Origin: Streptococcus thermophilus
Lineage (GTDB): Bacteria > Actinomycetota > Actinomycetes > Mycobacteriales > Mycobacteriaceae
Assembly (NCBI GenBank): GCA_900618065.1
Contig: UYIL01000003.1
Coordinates: 2,360,529 to 2,424,528, forward strand
DNA length: 64,000 nt
Reading direction: 5' to 3'
Part shown: positions 43,467-53,118 of the stretch, one piece after another
Layout of the letters: each line of letters opens with the position of its first letter
How positions within the stretch are numbered: the stretch's first letter is position 1
Made by a program: the position numbers and the translations under genes
The notes under the pieces: model-generated
The model's database searches: none
The model's input: only the letters and a program-made list of their open reading frames with translations
Told to the model about the DNA's origin: nothing

Positions 43467-44997
43467 CGGTGCGCGCTTGCCGGTCGCGCGGGTGCTGCTC
43501 GTCGCCTGGGGTGTGTTCCTCGTTGGGTCTTTGACCTGGCCTTTCCTGCTCGCTTTCGGTGGGGGTTCGCTGGCTGCGCGGGACATGATGGTGCTGCCGC
43601 GGCCCTACCTGACCCACGCCTCACTGGGCTTCGGCGACCTGCCGGGGCGCAACGCGCCGCAGGATGCTGTCCTCGCCGTTGTTGGGGCGGTCATGCCGGC
43701 GACGTGGTTTGTCGCGCTGTTCATGGTGGCTGCGGCTGGTGCGGCGGTGTGGGTTGGCGCGCGTATGGGGCGTGGCTTTTGGTCTTCGGCTGCCGCTATG
43801 ACTATCGCGGTGTGGAATCCCTTCGTGGTGGAGCGTCTTCTGCAGGGCCAATGGTCGCTCGCTGCGGCGGCGTGGCTTCTGCCAGCCGTGGCGTTGTGCC
43901 GGGGGCCGGGGCAGATTCTGGCGATGTGGGGTGCTTCGCTCACCCCGACCGGCGGATTGTTCGCACTGCTCACGGGGCTCGCGGTGAACCGGCGATGGTA
44001 CGTGGCCGTCGCCGGTGTGGTTGGCTGCCTGCCGTGGGTGGTCCCGAGCGTGCTGAGCCTCGGATCGGGGGCTACCTCTGCAACCGTCGCGTCCGCAGCC
44101 GCCTTCGCACCCCGTGCCGAGACCTACTCCGGCACCCTCGGTTCACTGTTGGGACTCGGGGGGACCTGGAACGGTGACGCAGTCCCGGCTTCCCGTTCAG
44201 CAGGGTTCGCGCTGGCGGGTGTGCTTTTGTTCGCGCTGCTGTGCATGGCCGCCCGGCAGGTGCCGCGCCCGCTGCTCATCCTGGCCGGGATCGGCTTCAC
44301 GGTGCCGCTGGTGTCGTGGCTGCTGCCCGGCGTGACGGGGTGGCTGGTGTCCACCATTCCGGGCGGGGGCCTACTCCGCGACGCCCAGAAGTTCACCGCC
44401 CTGGCCCTGCCCGCCTTCCTCGTGGCGGCGGCTTCGTTGCATCTGGTCGACCTGCGTCTGGTTGGCCTACGATCGGTCGGCCGTCTTCCCGCCATCGCCC
44501 TCCTGCTCGCCCTGCTGCAAGTCCCCGATGCTCCGCGGGCAATCGCGGTGCTCGCACCGGTGGAGGTCGCTGTGCCCGAGATCGACCACCGTGGCCGGGA
44601 CGTGTTCTTTATCGACCGGCCAACGCTTGTGACCAGGTCCGACGGAATCCCCGTCGTTGACCCTGCCACGAAGGCGATGAACGTCGTCGAGTCGGGGGCC
44701 CTCCGTGTCGATGGCGCCGAGGTGGACACCCCCTCCCCCCGCTGGCGCGCCGCCAACGAACTCTTCGCAGGCGCCGAGGCTGGCGAATACGACCCCGCGG
44801 TGGCCCGTTACTACTCCGACCCTGAAGTCGGCGTAGTCGTCCGCCCCGGGGCGAGCGGGTTCACCGTCGAAGACACCGGCCTCGCCGCCCGCAAGCGCAA
44901 TGGTCTTGGATTAGGCTTGCTGGCCCTCTGGTTCGCAATCCCGTTACTCAGCATCGCCGTCCGAGGCGATTCTGCCCGGCGCGAGCACCCGATCTGA
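43450..44997 (+). CDS. Polytopic membrane protein of the envelope glycan locus (Rv0226c-like)
   Basis: Protein of up to 515 residues with 10-11 TM helices and a C-terminal outside segment between the last two. It resembles GT-C-type glycosyltransferase architectures (AARDMMVLPRPYLTHASLGFGDLP loop after TM1, WNPFVVERLLQGQWSL) but the catalytic acidic motif is not certain. The start is ambiguous: TTG 43450 overlaps the upstream gene by 17 bases; TTG 43477 and GTG 43492 are alternatives. Position between DUF3068-like protein and GT4 equals that of Rv0226c in mycobacteria, a cluster tied to LM/LAM maturation. Confidence 0.75.
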   Translation: MSGGDSGARLPVARVLLVAWGVFLVGSLTWPFLLAFGGGSLAARDMMVLPRPYLTHASLGFGDLPGRNAPQDAVLAVVGAVMPATWFVALFMVAAAGAAVWVGARMGRGFWSSAAAMTIAVWNPFVVERLLQGQWSLAAAAWLLPAVALCRGPGQILAMWGASLTPTGGLFALLTGLAVNRRWYVAVAGVVGCLPWVVPSVLSLGSGATSATVASAAAFAPRAETYSGTLGSLLGLGGTWNGDAVPASRSAGFALAGVLLFALLCMAARQVPRPLLILAGIGFTVPLVSWLLPGVTGWLVSTIPGGGLLRDAQKFTALALPAFLVAAASLHLVDLRLVGLRSVGRLPAIALLLALLQVPDAPRAIAVLAPVEVAVPEIDHRGRDVFFIDRPTLVTRSDGIPVVDPATKAMNVVESGALRVDGAEVDTPSPRWRAANELFAGAEAGEYDPAVARYYSDPEVGVVVRPGASGFTVEDTGLAARKRNGLGLGLLALWFAIPLLSIAVRGDSARREHPI

Positions 44998-45162
44998 CCG
45001 CTAGCCCGGACACCTGTTGCAGATTCCCGCGACTCAACCCCGGAATAGATTTTTAGTATGGCCTTCTGACCTCGCCGGCGGAATCTCACCTGGGCAAACG
45101 CAGCGACTGGAGCTCAAAAGGCCATAATAAAAATGTATCGGCGTGCTTGCCCCGCTCAAAGC

Positions 45163-46233
45163 TCACCGCCGGGCGACCTTCCCCAGAAGCGCGGCGAACT
45201 TCCGGCCAGTCTCCTGCCACGAGAACTGCTCGGCGAACGAGCGAGCGGCCACGCCCAGCGCCTCGCGCCGGGCCGGGTCGGCCAGCAAGTCCTGCACGAC
45301 TGTGCGAAACTCCTGCTCAGTGGTCACGAGCACGCCGGTCTTCCCGTCCACGATCGAATCGCGCAGCCCGCCGGCGGAGCGGTACCCGACTGTTGGCACG
45401 CCGTGCTGGGCGGCCTCCGTCACGGCTAGCCCCCACCCTTCCTTTCGTGAAGGCATGAGGTGCAGTGATGCTTGGGCCAGGACGGCGTGTTTGTAGGTGT
45501 CGTTGACGTGGCCGTGGAAGATGACACGGCTGCCAAGTCCGGCGGCGTAGGCGCGCAGCTCGTCTTCCCACCAACCGGACCCGATGATGTCCAGGGTCAC
45601 GCCGGGCAGGCCCCGCACCACGTCGATCGCTTGCTCGATCCGCTTATGAGGCACTAGCCGCGACAGCACCACCACCCGCAGCCCCGCCCCGGCAAGAACG
45701 GGCAGGTCAGCAGGTACGGGGTCCACACCGTTCTCAATAATGGTGATGTCCCGTCCGCGCACCCCCAGCGCCTCAAGGTCGGCCCGCGACGCCTCTGACA
45801 CCGTCACGTACGGCGCGCCCCGGTACACCCGCGGCGCCACGCGCGACTCCAGGAACCAGCCCAGCCGCCCAATCACGGGCCCCGCCACCGGCCATTGCTC
45901 CTGGTGACAGTGGTGCGTGAGCAGCACGACTGGCCGGCGGGTGAACAGTCGCGCGAAGAAGGGGATCCCGTTTTGGGTGTCCACGATCACATCCGGCCGT
46001 TGCCGCCAGATCGCGAACGGGGCCAGCAGATAGACGGAGTATTTGCCGCCGGCGCGTTGGAAGTGGATGCCGTCGCGTAGTGAGCGTCGTGAAGCGTCTG
46101 TGTGCTTTGCCGTCCGGTACACGACGTCGTGCCCCTGCTCGGCCAAGAACTCGCCGACGCGCTCGAGGTAGCGTTCGCTGCCGCCGCCCTGGGGGTGGGT
46201 GGTGTCGCGCCAGCAGAGGAGGAGGATCTTCAT
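45163..46233 (-). CDS. GT4-family glycosyltransferase
   Basis: Retaining GT-B glycosyltransferase of 356 residues. N-terminal LLCWRDTTHPQGGGSERYLERVGEFL, TVSEASRADL, the nucleotide-sugar loop VVLSRLVPHKRIEQAI, and the EX7E region (SRKEGWGLAVTEAAQHGVPTVGY) are all seen. No signal peptide or TM helix, so it acts at the cytosolic membrane face. Divergent from the methyltransferase gene 35 bases away, as in the mycobacterial Rv0225/Rv0224c pair, suggesting a joint role in envelope glycolipid assembly. Confidence 0.88.
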   Translation of the reverse strand: MKILLLCWRDTTHPQGGGSERYLERVGEFLAEQGHDVVYRTAKHTDASRRSLRDGIHFQRAGGKYSVYLLAPFAIWRQRPDVIVDTQNGIPFFARLFTRRPVVLLTHHCHQEQWPVAGPVIGRLGWFLESRVAPRVYRGAPYVTVSEASRADLEALGVRGRDITIIENGVDPVPADLPVLAGAGLRVVVLSRLVPHKRIEQAIDVVRGLPGVTLDIIGSGWWEDELRAYAAGLGSRVIFHGHVNDTYKHAVLAQASLHLMPSRKEGWGLAVTEAAQHGVPTVGYRSAGGLRDSIVDGKTGVLVTTEQEFRTVVQDLLADPARREALGVAARSFAEQFSWQETGRKFAALLGKVARR

Positions 46234-46255
46234 TCCCGCCTACCTTACCGGGGGC

Positions 46256-46261
46256 TAGAGT
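46256..46261 (+). promoter_or_regulatory. -10 box of leaderless methyltransferase gene
   Basis: TAGAGT, seven bases, GTG 46269. Confidence 0.55.
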
Positions 46262-46268
46262 GGCAGGA

Positions 46269-47039
46269 GTGAAGACACCGCGCACACGCAGACTAGCTAC
46301 GCTTCGGCGTTCGTTCGGCTTGTTGCGGTCGTTTCGGCACGAGCAGTCCCGCCCGGACATTTTCTACGGTGGACTCGCCCGTGACACCCGCTTGCTCATT
46401 GGGGTCCTCTCCCGCGACCTGACCAGCCGCCCCCTTCGCGGACTATCCGTGCTGGATGTCGGCGGCGGCCCCGGTTATTTCGCCGCCGAGTTCGAGCAAG
46501 CCGGCGCGTGGTACGTCGGCCTCGAGCCGAGTGTCTCGGAAATGTCGGCGGCCGGGCTGACCGGCTACGGCGCCGTGCGTGGCGACGGCACCTCCCTCCC
46601 CTTCCAAGCTGGGACTTTCGACATCGTTTACTCGTCCAACGTCGTCGAGCACATCCCCGACCCGGCCGCCATGTGCGACGAAATGCTGCGCGTGACCAAA
46701 CCGGGCGGGCTGACCATCATCAGTTACACGGTGTGGCTCGGCCCCTTCGGCGGCCACGAAACTGGCCTGTGGCAGCACTATGTCGGCGGCGAGTTCGCCC
46801 GCCGCCGCTACGAGAAGAAGCATGGTCACCGCCCAAAGAACGTCTGGGGCACATCGCTTTTCGACGTCCCCACCACCTGGGGCCTCACCTGGTCCCAAGA
46901 AAAAACCGCCGCCGGCCAAGCCGACTTTTTGCTGGCCTTCCCCCGCTACCACCCGTGGTGGGCGTGGTGGGTGACGAAGGTGCCCGGCCTGCGCGAGTTC
47001 GCAGTCTCCAATCTCGTTTTGGTTCTCCGGCCCCGGTAG
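46269..47039 (+). CDS. SAM-dependent methyltransferase (class I, Rv0224c-like)
   Basis: Methyltransferase of 256 residues. The SAM motif is VLDVGGGPGYFAAEFEQAGAW, followed by the acidic loop GLEPS and the post-motif FDIVYSSNVVEHIPDP. GTG 46269 is set by the leaderless -10 box and by the family-like start; the open frame continues upstream antisense to the glycosyltransferase. Neighbour context points to modification of an envelope glycolipid; the acceptor is unknown. Confidence 0.87.
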   Translation: MKTPRTRRLATLRRSFGLLRSFRHEQSRPDIFYGGLARDTRLLIGVLSRDLTSRPLRGLSVLDVGGGPGYFAAEFEQAGAWYVGLEPSVSEMSAAGLTGYGAVRGDGTSLPFQAGTFDIVYSSNVVEHIPDPAAMCDEMLRVTKPGGLTIISYTVWLGPFGGHETGLWQHYVGGEFARRRYEKKHGHRPKNVWGTSLFDVPTTWGLTWSQEKTAAGQADFLLAFPRYHPWWAWWVTKVPGLREFAVSNLVLVLRPR

Positions 47040-47353
47040 CCCCGCGCGGGCCCTCGCGAGGGCCCTCGCGCGGGCCCCCGCTGCAAAAGATGACAAACTC
47101 GATTTCGATTTATCCACCAAAATCGCCCTGACCTGCGGGGATGTTTCTAGGCAGGTTTGCAGTTTGTCTACGTTTGCAGGACTCGCCCCCAGAACGCGGA
47201 AAAGTTGACAAACCTGATCCCGCCCAAATGACCGAAAACGCCGTGACCAGTGGTTTCAGTTCTAGAGCGAAATCGAGTTTGTCAACTTTTCCGCAGGTGC
47301 CCGGCGCGGCGGGCTGGGGCTGGGGCTGGGCACCCCGAACCCTGCCCCGAGCC
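47040..47353. repeat. Intergenic region with GC palindrome and four alternating inverted repeats
   Basis: This 314-base gap between convergent genes holds no credible gene. It starts with GGGCCCTCGCGAGGGCCC (47048-47065), a perfect 18-bp palindrome in a longer GCGCGGGCCC tandem. Then a GACAAAC-centred element occurs four times in alternating orientation: plus at 47083-47107, minus at 47156-47181, plus at 47196-47213, minus at 47268-47297. GCGGAAAAGTTGACAAAC (47196) and its complement (47277-47294) match over 18 bases; GACAAACTCGATTTCG (47092) and its complement (47268-47283) over 16. Large cruciform or RNA hairpins are possible. Confidence 0.8.
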
Positions 47354-49168
47354 CTAGATCTTGGATTTGGACTTCTCCAGCTCGTCGAAGATTTCTTGCG
47401 GGACGCGGTCTCCCAGGGTCTTGAGGTATTCCTCGCCCTCGGCGAACTCGGTCTCGAAGTCGGACGGGTTGACGGCGAGTGCCTCGCGCACATCCTCGAT
47501 GTCGGTGTCGAGGCCGGTCAGGTCGAGGTCTTCGGCGCGGGCGACCAGGCCGGCGGGGGTCTCGTCGGCGTCGACGCGACCTTCGATGCGGTCGACGACC
47601 CACTTCAGGACGCGGGAGTTCTCGCCGAAGCCTGGCCAGAGGAAGCGGCCGTCGTCACCGCGGCGGAACCAGTTGACCAGGAAGATCGACGGCATGCGGT
47701 CGCCGCCCTCGGCGCCGCGGTCGATCCAGTTCTGCATGTAGTCGCCGACGTTGTAGCCGATGAACGGCAGCATGGCGAAGGGGTCGTGGCGCAGGGAACC
47801 GACCTTGGCCTCCAGTGATGCGGCGGTCTGGCCGGAGGCCAGCAGCGCGCCGATCTGGGTGCCGTGGTTCCAGTCGCGGGCCTGGGTGACCAGCGGAATG
47901 GTGTCGGGGCGGCGTCCACCGAAGAGGATGGCGTCGAGCTTGACGCCCTTCCAGTCGTCGAACTCGGGTGCGGCGTTGGGGCACTGGGAGATGGGCACGC
48001 AGTAGCGGGAGTTCGGGTGGGCGGCCGGGGTGGTGGACTCTGGTGTCCAGTCGTTGCCCTGCCAGTCGATGACGTGGTCGGGGGCGTCGCCGTCCATGCC
48101 TTCCCACCACACGTCGCCGTCGTCGGTCAGCGCGACGTTGGTGAACAGGGTGTTGCCTGGTTCCATGGTCTGCATGGCGATCGGGTTGGATGCGTAGTTG
48201 GTGCCCGGCGCGACACCGAAGAAGCCGTTTTCGGGGTTGACGGCGTACAGGCCGTCCTCACGCAGCTTGAGCCACGCGATGTCGTCGCCGACGACCTCTG
48301 CCTTCCAGCCCGGGATGGTCGGGGTGATCATCGCCAGGTTGGTCTTGCCGCAGGCGGACGGGAATGCGGCGGCGATGTGGTACGCCTTTCCGGACGGGTC
48401 GATGAGCTTGAGGATGAGCATGTGCTCAGCCATCCAGCCCTCCTCGCGCGCCATGACGGAGGCGATGCGCAGGGCGTAGCACTTCTTCGCCAGGATGGCG
48501 TTGCCGCCGTAGCCGGAGCCGTAGGACCAGATTTCCTTGGTCTCCGGGAACTGGGAGATGTACTTGGTGTCGTTGCACGGCCACGCGACATCCTGTTCAC
48601 CCGGCTCGAGCGGGGCGCCGACAGAGTGCAGGCAGCGCACGAAGTCGCCGTCCGGACCGATCTTGTCCAGGGCGTCTTGGCCCATGCGGGTCATGATGCG
48701 CATGGACATGACCACGTATTCAGAGTCGGTCAGCTGCACGCCGAGCTTCGGGTCCGGGTCGCCGAGCGGGCCCATGCAGAAGGGCACGACGTACATGGTG
48801 CGGCCCTTCATGGAGCCGTTGAAGTGCTCCTTCATTTCTGCCTTGAGTTCGGAAGGCTCGACCCAGTTGTTGGTCGGGCCCGCGCCGTCTTCGGTCGGGG
48901 TGGAGATGAAGGTGCGGGATTCCACACGCGCCACGTCGGACGGGTGGGAGCGGGCGAGGAAGCTGTTCGGGCGCTTTTCTTCGTCGAGCTTGATCAGGGT
49001 GCCCTTCTCCACGAGCTCAGCGGCGAGGCGGTCCCATTCTTCCTGGGAGCCGTCCGCGAAAACCACGTTGTCCGGCTGGAACAGGTCTACTGCCTCGTTG
49101 ATCCACGCAATCAGCTGCTCGTTCTCGGTGGGGGCCTGACCTTCCAGGTCCTTCACTGCGGTAGCCAT
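47354..49168 (-). CDS. pckG: Phosphoenolpyruvate carboxykinase (GTP)
   Basis: Gluconeogenic enzyme of 604 residues that converts oxaloacetate and GTP to PEP, GDP and CO2. GTP-type family motifs are clear: [12 protein letters not shown] (P-loop with the mobile Cys region), GDDIAWLKL, and the [14 protein letters not shown] loop. AAGGAGAG precedes ATG 49168. Full length, no anomaly. It lies beside trmB, as mycobacterial pckA is close to Rv0208c. Confidence 0.96.
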   Translation of the reverse strand: MATAVKDLEGQAPTENEQLIAWINEAVDLFQPDNVVFADGSQEEWDRLAAELVEKGTLIKLDEEKRPNSFLARSHPSDVARVESRTFISTPTEDGAGPTNNWVEPSELKAEMKEHFNGSMKGRTMYVVPFCMGPLGDPDPKLGVQLTDSEYVVMSMRIMTRMGQDALDKIGPDGDFVRCLHSVGAPLEPGEQDVAWPCNDTKYISQFPETKEIWSYGSGYGGNAILAKKCYALRIASVMAREEGWMAEHMLILKLIDPSGKAYHIAAAFPSACGKTNLAMITPTIPGWKAEVVGDDIAWLKLREDGLYAVNPENGFFGVAPGTNYASNPIAMQTMEPGNTLFTNVALTDDGDVWWEGMDGDAPDHVIDWQGNDWTPESTTPAAHPNSRYCVPISQCPNAAPEFDDWKGVKLDAILFGGRRPDTIPLVTQARDWNHGTQIGALLASGQTAASLEAKVGSLRHDPFAMLPFIGYNVGDYMQNWIDRGAEGGDRMPSIFLVNWFRRGDDGRFLWPGFGENSRVLKWVVDRIEGRVDADETPAGLVARAEDLDLTGLDTDIEDVREALAVNPSDFETEFAEGEEYLKTLGDRVPQEIFDELEKSKSKI

Positions 49169-49407
49169 GTACTCTCCTTACACTCGGCGGTTTTTGTTCT
49201 CGACGTTACAAAATGAATTTTTTGTTAACCCCAGCGTATCCGACGATCGTAGGGTTCCGCTGGCAGTTACTAACCGCGCATTTAAGGGCGTTTTATACAG
49301 AGATTACACACCCCCGAAATAAGGTGATGCCGAATTTCGTTCGACCGCGCCCGCGCGAAGAGCGCCTTAATTTCGGGCTTTCACCAGCCGTAGTGGACAA
49401 TGGCTGC

Positions 49408-50169
49408 GTGAATGAATCTATTGGTGAACTTCCGCACGGCCGCCCTCCGCAGACTGAATTTGATACGGGGTTGGATTACCCGCGCTTGGGCTCGGTGACG
49501 TTCCGCCGCGGCACGCTCACTGAGAATCAGCAAGCGCTTTTCGACGAATGGTGGCCACACCTCGGGCGGATCCTCACGGACTCCGCCGAGCCGCAGTGGA
49601 TCGACGTCGACGAGTGGTTCGGTCGCGCTGGGCACCCGACGGTGGTGGAGATTGGGTCGGGGACGGGGACGTCGACAAGCGCGATGGCTCCGCTGGAAGC
49701 CGACACGAATGTGATCGCCGTCGAATTATATAAGCCGGGGTTGGCGAAGCTGCTGGGGTCGGTGGTGCGCGGCGGGATTGAGAATATCCGCATGGTGCGC
49801 GGCGATGGCGTGGAGGTGCTCGCCCGGATGATCAAACCTGATTCGCTCGACGGTGTGCGCATTTTCTTCCCGGATCCGTGGCCGAAGGCGCGCCACCACA
49901 AGCGGCGCATTATTCAGTCAGGCACGCTGAATCTCGTTGCCACGCGGCTCAAGCCGGGCGGTGTGCTGCACGTCGCGACCGATCACGCGGATTACGCGGA
50001 CTGGATTGATGAGCTTGTGAATGTAGAGCCAATGCTCGAATTCAAGGGGTGGCCGTGGGAGAATGCTCCCATATTGACGGACCGTCAAGTAATTACAAAG
50101 TTCGAGGGCAAAGGCCTGGATAAAGAACACGTTATTCGCGAATATCTCTGGGAAAAGAAAAATGAATGA
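49408..50169 (+). CDS. trmB: tRNA (guanine-N7-)-methyltransferase TrmB
   Basis: Makes m7G46 in tRNA; 253 residues from GTG 49408. SAM motif [16 protein letters not shown] and the diagnostic [15 protein letters not shown] are present, with [12 protein letters not shown] near the end. The frame is open upstream to 49213, with ATG 49327 in frame, but family length favours 49408, which also has a GACAAT box 6 bases before it. It overlaps the NYN gene by 8 bases. Confidence 0.9.
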   Translation: MNESIGELPHGRPPQTEFDTGLDYPRLGSVTFRRGTLTENQQALFDEWWPHLGRILTDSAEPQWIDVDEWFGRAGHPTVVEIGSGTGTSTSAMAPLEADTNVIAVELYKPGLAKLLGSVVRGGIENIRMVRGDGVEVLARMIKPDSLDGVRIFFPDPWPKARHHKRRIIQSGTLNLVATRLKPGGVLHVATDHADYADWIDELVNVEPMLEFKGWPWENAPILTDRQVITKFEGKGLDKEHVIREYLWEKKNE

Positions 50170-50833
50170 CCTCCACAACATGACCCACCCCTACGCCCCC
50201 GGCGCGGAGGCGGGTCCAGACAGCCTGCTGTTGGTGTGGGACGCCCCCAACTTGGACATGGGGCTGGGCGCGATTCTGGGCGGGCGGCCCACCTCGTCGC
50301 ACCGCCCGCGTTTTGACGCGATCGGCCGCTGGCTGGTCCACCAGGCCGAAGATCTTTCTGCCCGCACGGGCCGGCGCATCGAGCCGGAAGCCACCGTGTT
50401 CACCAACGTCTCCCCCGGTTCGGCCGATGTGGTGCGCCCCTGGGTGGAGGCGCTGCGCAACGTCGGTTTCGCGGTCTTTGCCAAGCCGAAGGCTGACGAC
50501 GACTCCGACGTCGACGGCGAAATGATCGAGCACATCGAGCGCCGCCGCGCCGAGGGCGTGCTGCAAGGCGTTGTCGTTGCCTCTGCCGACGGCCAGAACT
50601 TCCACGAGCTTCTCGACGATCTTGCCGACGACGGCCTGCCCGCCACCGTCCTAGGTTTCCACGAACACGCCAGCTGGGCAGTCACCTCTCCCGCGATCAC
50701 GTTCGTAGACTTAGAGGACATTCCCGGCGTGTTCCGCGAGCCGTTGCCGCGCGTCAACCTTGATCAGCTGCCGGAGGAGGGCGCCTGGCTGCAGCCGTTC
50801 CGCCCGCTTTCCGCTCTGCTCAACAAAGGTTAG
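50162..50833 (+). CDS. NYN/PIN-like domain protein (Rv0207c-like)
   Basis: Protein of 223 residues with a NYN (PIN-like nuclease) fold: [15 protein letters not shown] near residue 22, TVFTNVSPG, the acidic [13 protein letters not shown] segment and [18 protein letters not shown]. The Asp residues match a metal-dependent RNase site. The conserved order trmB-NYN-mmpL3 in mycobacteria (Rv0208c-Rv0207c-Rv0206c) is repeated here, with 8 bases overlapping trmB and 8 bases between it and the transporter. Confidence 0.85.
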   Translation: MNDLHNMTHPYAPGAEAGPDSLLLVWDAPNLDMGLGAILGGRPTSSHRPRFDAIGRWLVHQAEDLSARTGRRIEPEATVFTNVSPGSADVVRPWVEALRNVGFAVFAKPKADDDSDVDGEMIEHIERRRAEGVLQGVVVASADGQNFHELLDDLADDGLPATVLGFHEHASWAVTSPAITFVDLEDIPGVFREPLPRVNLDQLPEEGAWLQPFRPLSALLNKG

Positions 50834-50841
50834 GAGGCTTC

Positions 50842-53118
50842 TTGTTTTACAAGTGGGGCCGCATCGCCTACCGGCACCGGAGGATCATCCCTGTCGTAGT
50901 CATCGCCATCATCCTGCTCATGCAGGTGTTGTGGGGCTCGAAGCTGGGCGACCGCCTGTCGCAGGAGGGGTGGGAGGACCCGCACGCGGACTCTACCACT
51001 GCGGCCGTGATCGAGGAGGACACCTTCGGCCGCGATAACGCGGGTGATGTGATCCTGCTGGTCACGGCCGAACAGGGCGTGGCCGCCCCGGGCGTGTTCG
51101 ACTCGGCGAAGTCGCAGATCGACGCGCTGAAAAGCCGTCCGGAGATCGACCACATGGCCAGCTACTTCGACGCGAAGAACCCGCAGCTGGCCAACGCCGC
51201 CGGCACGAAGGCCTTCACCGCGATCGGGCTGGCCGGTGACGGCGAGCAGACCCTGAAGGACTACCGCGCGCTCGAGGAGCAACTCGCGGCGATCGAGATC
51301 CCCGGTGCAACCGTCCAGGTCGCCGGCGCCACCGCTGTTGCCGATGCCCTCGACCAGGGCATGGCCGACGACATTGCCCGCGCCGAGCGCATCGGCCTGA
51401 TCTTCGTGGCCGTTATTTTGCTGTTCGTCTTCGGCGGTGTCGTGGCGGCCGGTATGCCGCTGGTGGTGGGCATCCTCTCGATCATCGGCTCGATGTCGAT
51501 CCTGTCTATCTTGGCGCAGTTCCAGCAGGTGAATGTCTTCTCCCAGTCCGTGATCACCCTGCTGGGCCTGGGTTTGGCCATCGATTACGGCTTGTTCATG
51601 GTGTCGCGCTTCCGCGAAGAGCTGGACAGACGCGGCGACACGCCCGCCGACATAGAAGATGCCGTCGCAGAGACCACCACCACGGCCGGCAAGACCGTGT
51701 TCTTCTCCGCCCTCATGGTGGGCGTGGCCCTGTCCGGGCTGCTCATGTTCCCGCAAGCCTTCCTCAAGTCGGTCGCTTACGGCGCGATCTGCGCTGTCGT
51801 GCTCGCCGCCGTGATCTCGGTGACGGTGCTACCGGCGCTGTTCGGGATGCTGGGACGCGGCATCGATAAGTGGTCGGTCCGCCGCGCCTCCCGCACCGCG
51901 CGCCGGATCGAAGACACCGTCTGGTTCAAGATTCCCGCCTGGGCAATGCGCCACTCCAAAGCCGTCATCGTCGCCGTGACAGGCGGGTTGCTGCTGCTCA
52001 CCCTGCCGATCGTGGGGATCACCTTCGGCGGCATCAACGAGACCTACCTGCCGCCCACCAACGAGGTCCGCCAGGCCCAGGACGAGTTCAACAAGGAATT
52101 CCCCGCCTTCCGCACCGACCCCGTCAAGCTCGTGGTCACCGGCGCGTCGAACGAGCAGCTTGTCGACGTTGTCATGCAAGCCCGCGGGATCACCGGCCTC
52201 GCCTCCCCGCTGGCGCCGTCGAAACCGACTCAGAATGGCACGACTGTCCTGTCGGGCACGCTGGCTGACCGCAACGGCGGCCAGGATGTCGTCGACCAGC
52301 TGCGCGATATCGAAGCCCCGGAGGGTGTGGACCTCTACGTCTCCGGCACACCGGCGATGGAGGTCGAGTCCATCGAGGCCCTTCTCGACCGTCTGCCGTG
52401 GATGGCGCTGTACATGGTGGCGGCCACGTTCCTGCTCATGGCGGTGCTGTTCGGATCGATGATTCTGCCGATCAAGGCCGTGATCATGAACGTCCTGGGC
52501 ATCGGCGCGACACTGGGCTTCCTCACCCTCGTCTTCGTCGACGGCGTCGGCTCGGGTCTGCTCGGGTTCACGCCGGGTCCGCTGATGAGCCCGGTGCTCG
52601 TCCTCATCATCGCCATCCTGTACGGGCTGTCCACCGACTACGAAGTGTTCCTGGTGTCGCGGATGGTGGAGGCGCGGCACAAGGGGGCGTCGACAAGCGA
52701 GGCGGTGAAATATGGAACCGCGCACACGGGCTCCATCATTACCGCCGCCGCGCTGATCATGATTGTTGTGGCTGCGGCGTTCGCGCTGAGCGAGATCGTG
52801 ATGATGAAGTACATCTCCTACGGCATGATCATTTCGCTCGCACTCGACGCGACGCTCATCCGCCTGCTGCTTGTGCCTGCGGTGATGCACGAGCTGCGCG
52901 AGGACAACTGGTGGGCGCCGCCGTGGGTGAAGAAGGTCTATGAGTCCTTCGGCGAGGGTTCTGACACGTCTTCGCCCGAATACACGCACCCGTACACGGG
53001 TGATATCCCCGTCAGCGGGACAGTCGCCGCGAGCCGGCATGTGCGCTCGGGTGTGACCGTCGAACAGGATTCGGAGCTCATCCCCTTCGACGAGCTGATG
53101 CGACGGTTGAATGTATAA
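50842..53118 (+). CDS. MmpL3/CmpL1-type trehalose monomycolate transporter
   Basis: Essential-type RND lipid flippase of 758 residues expected to move trehalose monomycolate to the outer face for mycomembrane assembly. The proton-relay Asp-Tyr pairs are in GLAIDYGLFMVSRFREEL (TM4) and YGLSTDYEVFLVSRMVEARH (TM10). Two large outside domains are present and a short cytosolic C-terminus of about 70 residues. The start is TTG 50842 with AGGAGG four bases before it; no better codon exists nearby. It is coupled to the next gene by an 8-base overlap and shares the trmB-NYN context of mmpL3. Confidence 0.9.
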   Translation: MFYKWGRIAYRHRRIIPVVVIAIILLMQVLWGSKLGDRLSQEGWEDPHADSTTAAVIEEDTFGRDNAGDVILLVTAEQGVAAPGVFDSAKSQIDALKSRPEIDHMASYFDAKNPQLANAAGTKAFTAIGLAGDGEQTLKDYRALEEQLAAIEIPGATVQVAGATAVADALDQGMADDIARAERIGLIFVAVILLFVFGGVVAAGMPLVVGILSIIGSMSILSILAQFQQVNVFSQSVITLLGLGLAIDYGLFMVSRFREELDRRGDTPADIEDAVAETTTTAGKTVFFSALMVGVALSGLLMFPQAFLKSVAYGAICAVVLAAVISVTVLPALFGMLGRGIDKWSVRRASRTARRIEDTVWFKIPAWAMRHSKAVIVAVTGGLLLLTLPIVGITFGGINETYLPPTNEVRQAQDEFNKEFPAFRTDPVKLVVTGASNEQLVDVVMQARGITGLASPLAPSKPTQNGTTVLSGTLADRNGGQDVVDQLRDIEAPEGVDLYVSGTPAMEVESIEALLDRLPWMALYMVAATFLLMAVLFGSMILPIKAVIMNVLGIGATLGFLTLVFVDGVGSGLLGFTPGPLMSPVLVLIIAILYGLSTDYEVFLVSRMVEARHKGASTSEAVKYGTAHTGSIITAAALIMIVVAAAFALSEIVMMKYISYGMIISLALDATLIRLLLVPAVMHELREDNWWAPPWVKKVYESFGEGSDTSSPEYTHPYTGDIPVSGTVAASRHVRSGVTVEQDSELIPFDELMRRLNV

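Noticed and set aside
45001..45162. Possible small gene or RNA between the Rv0226c-like gene and the glycosyltransferase
   Set aside because: Only a loose inverted repeat (TATGGCCTT / AAGGCCATA) was seen; no frame or promoter stands out.
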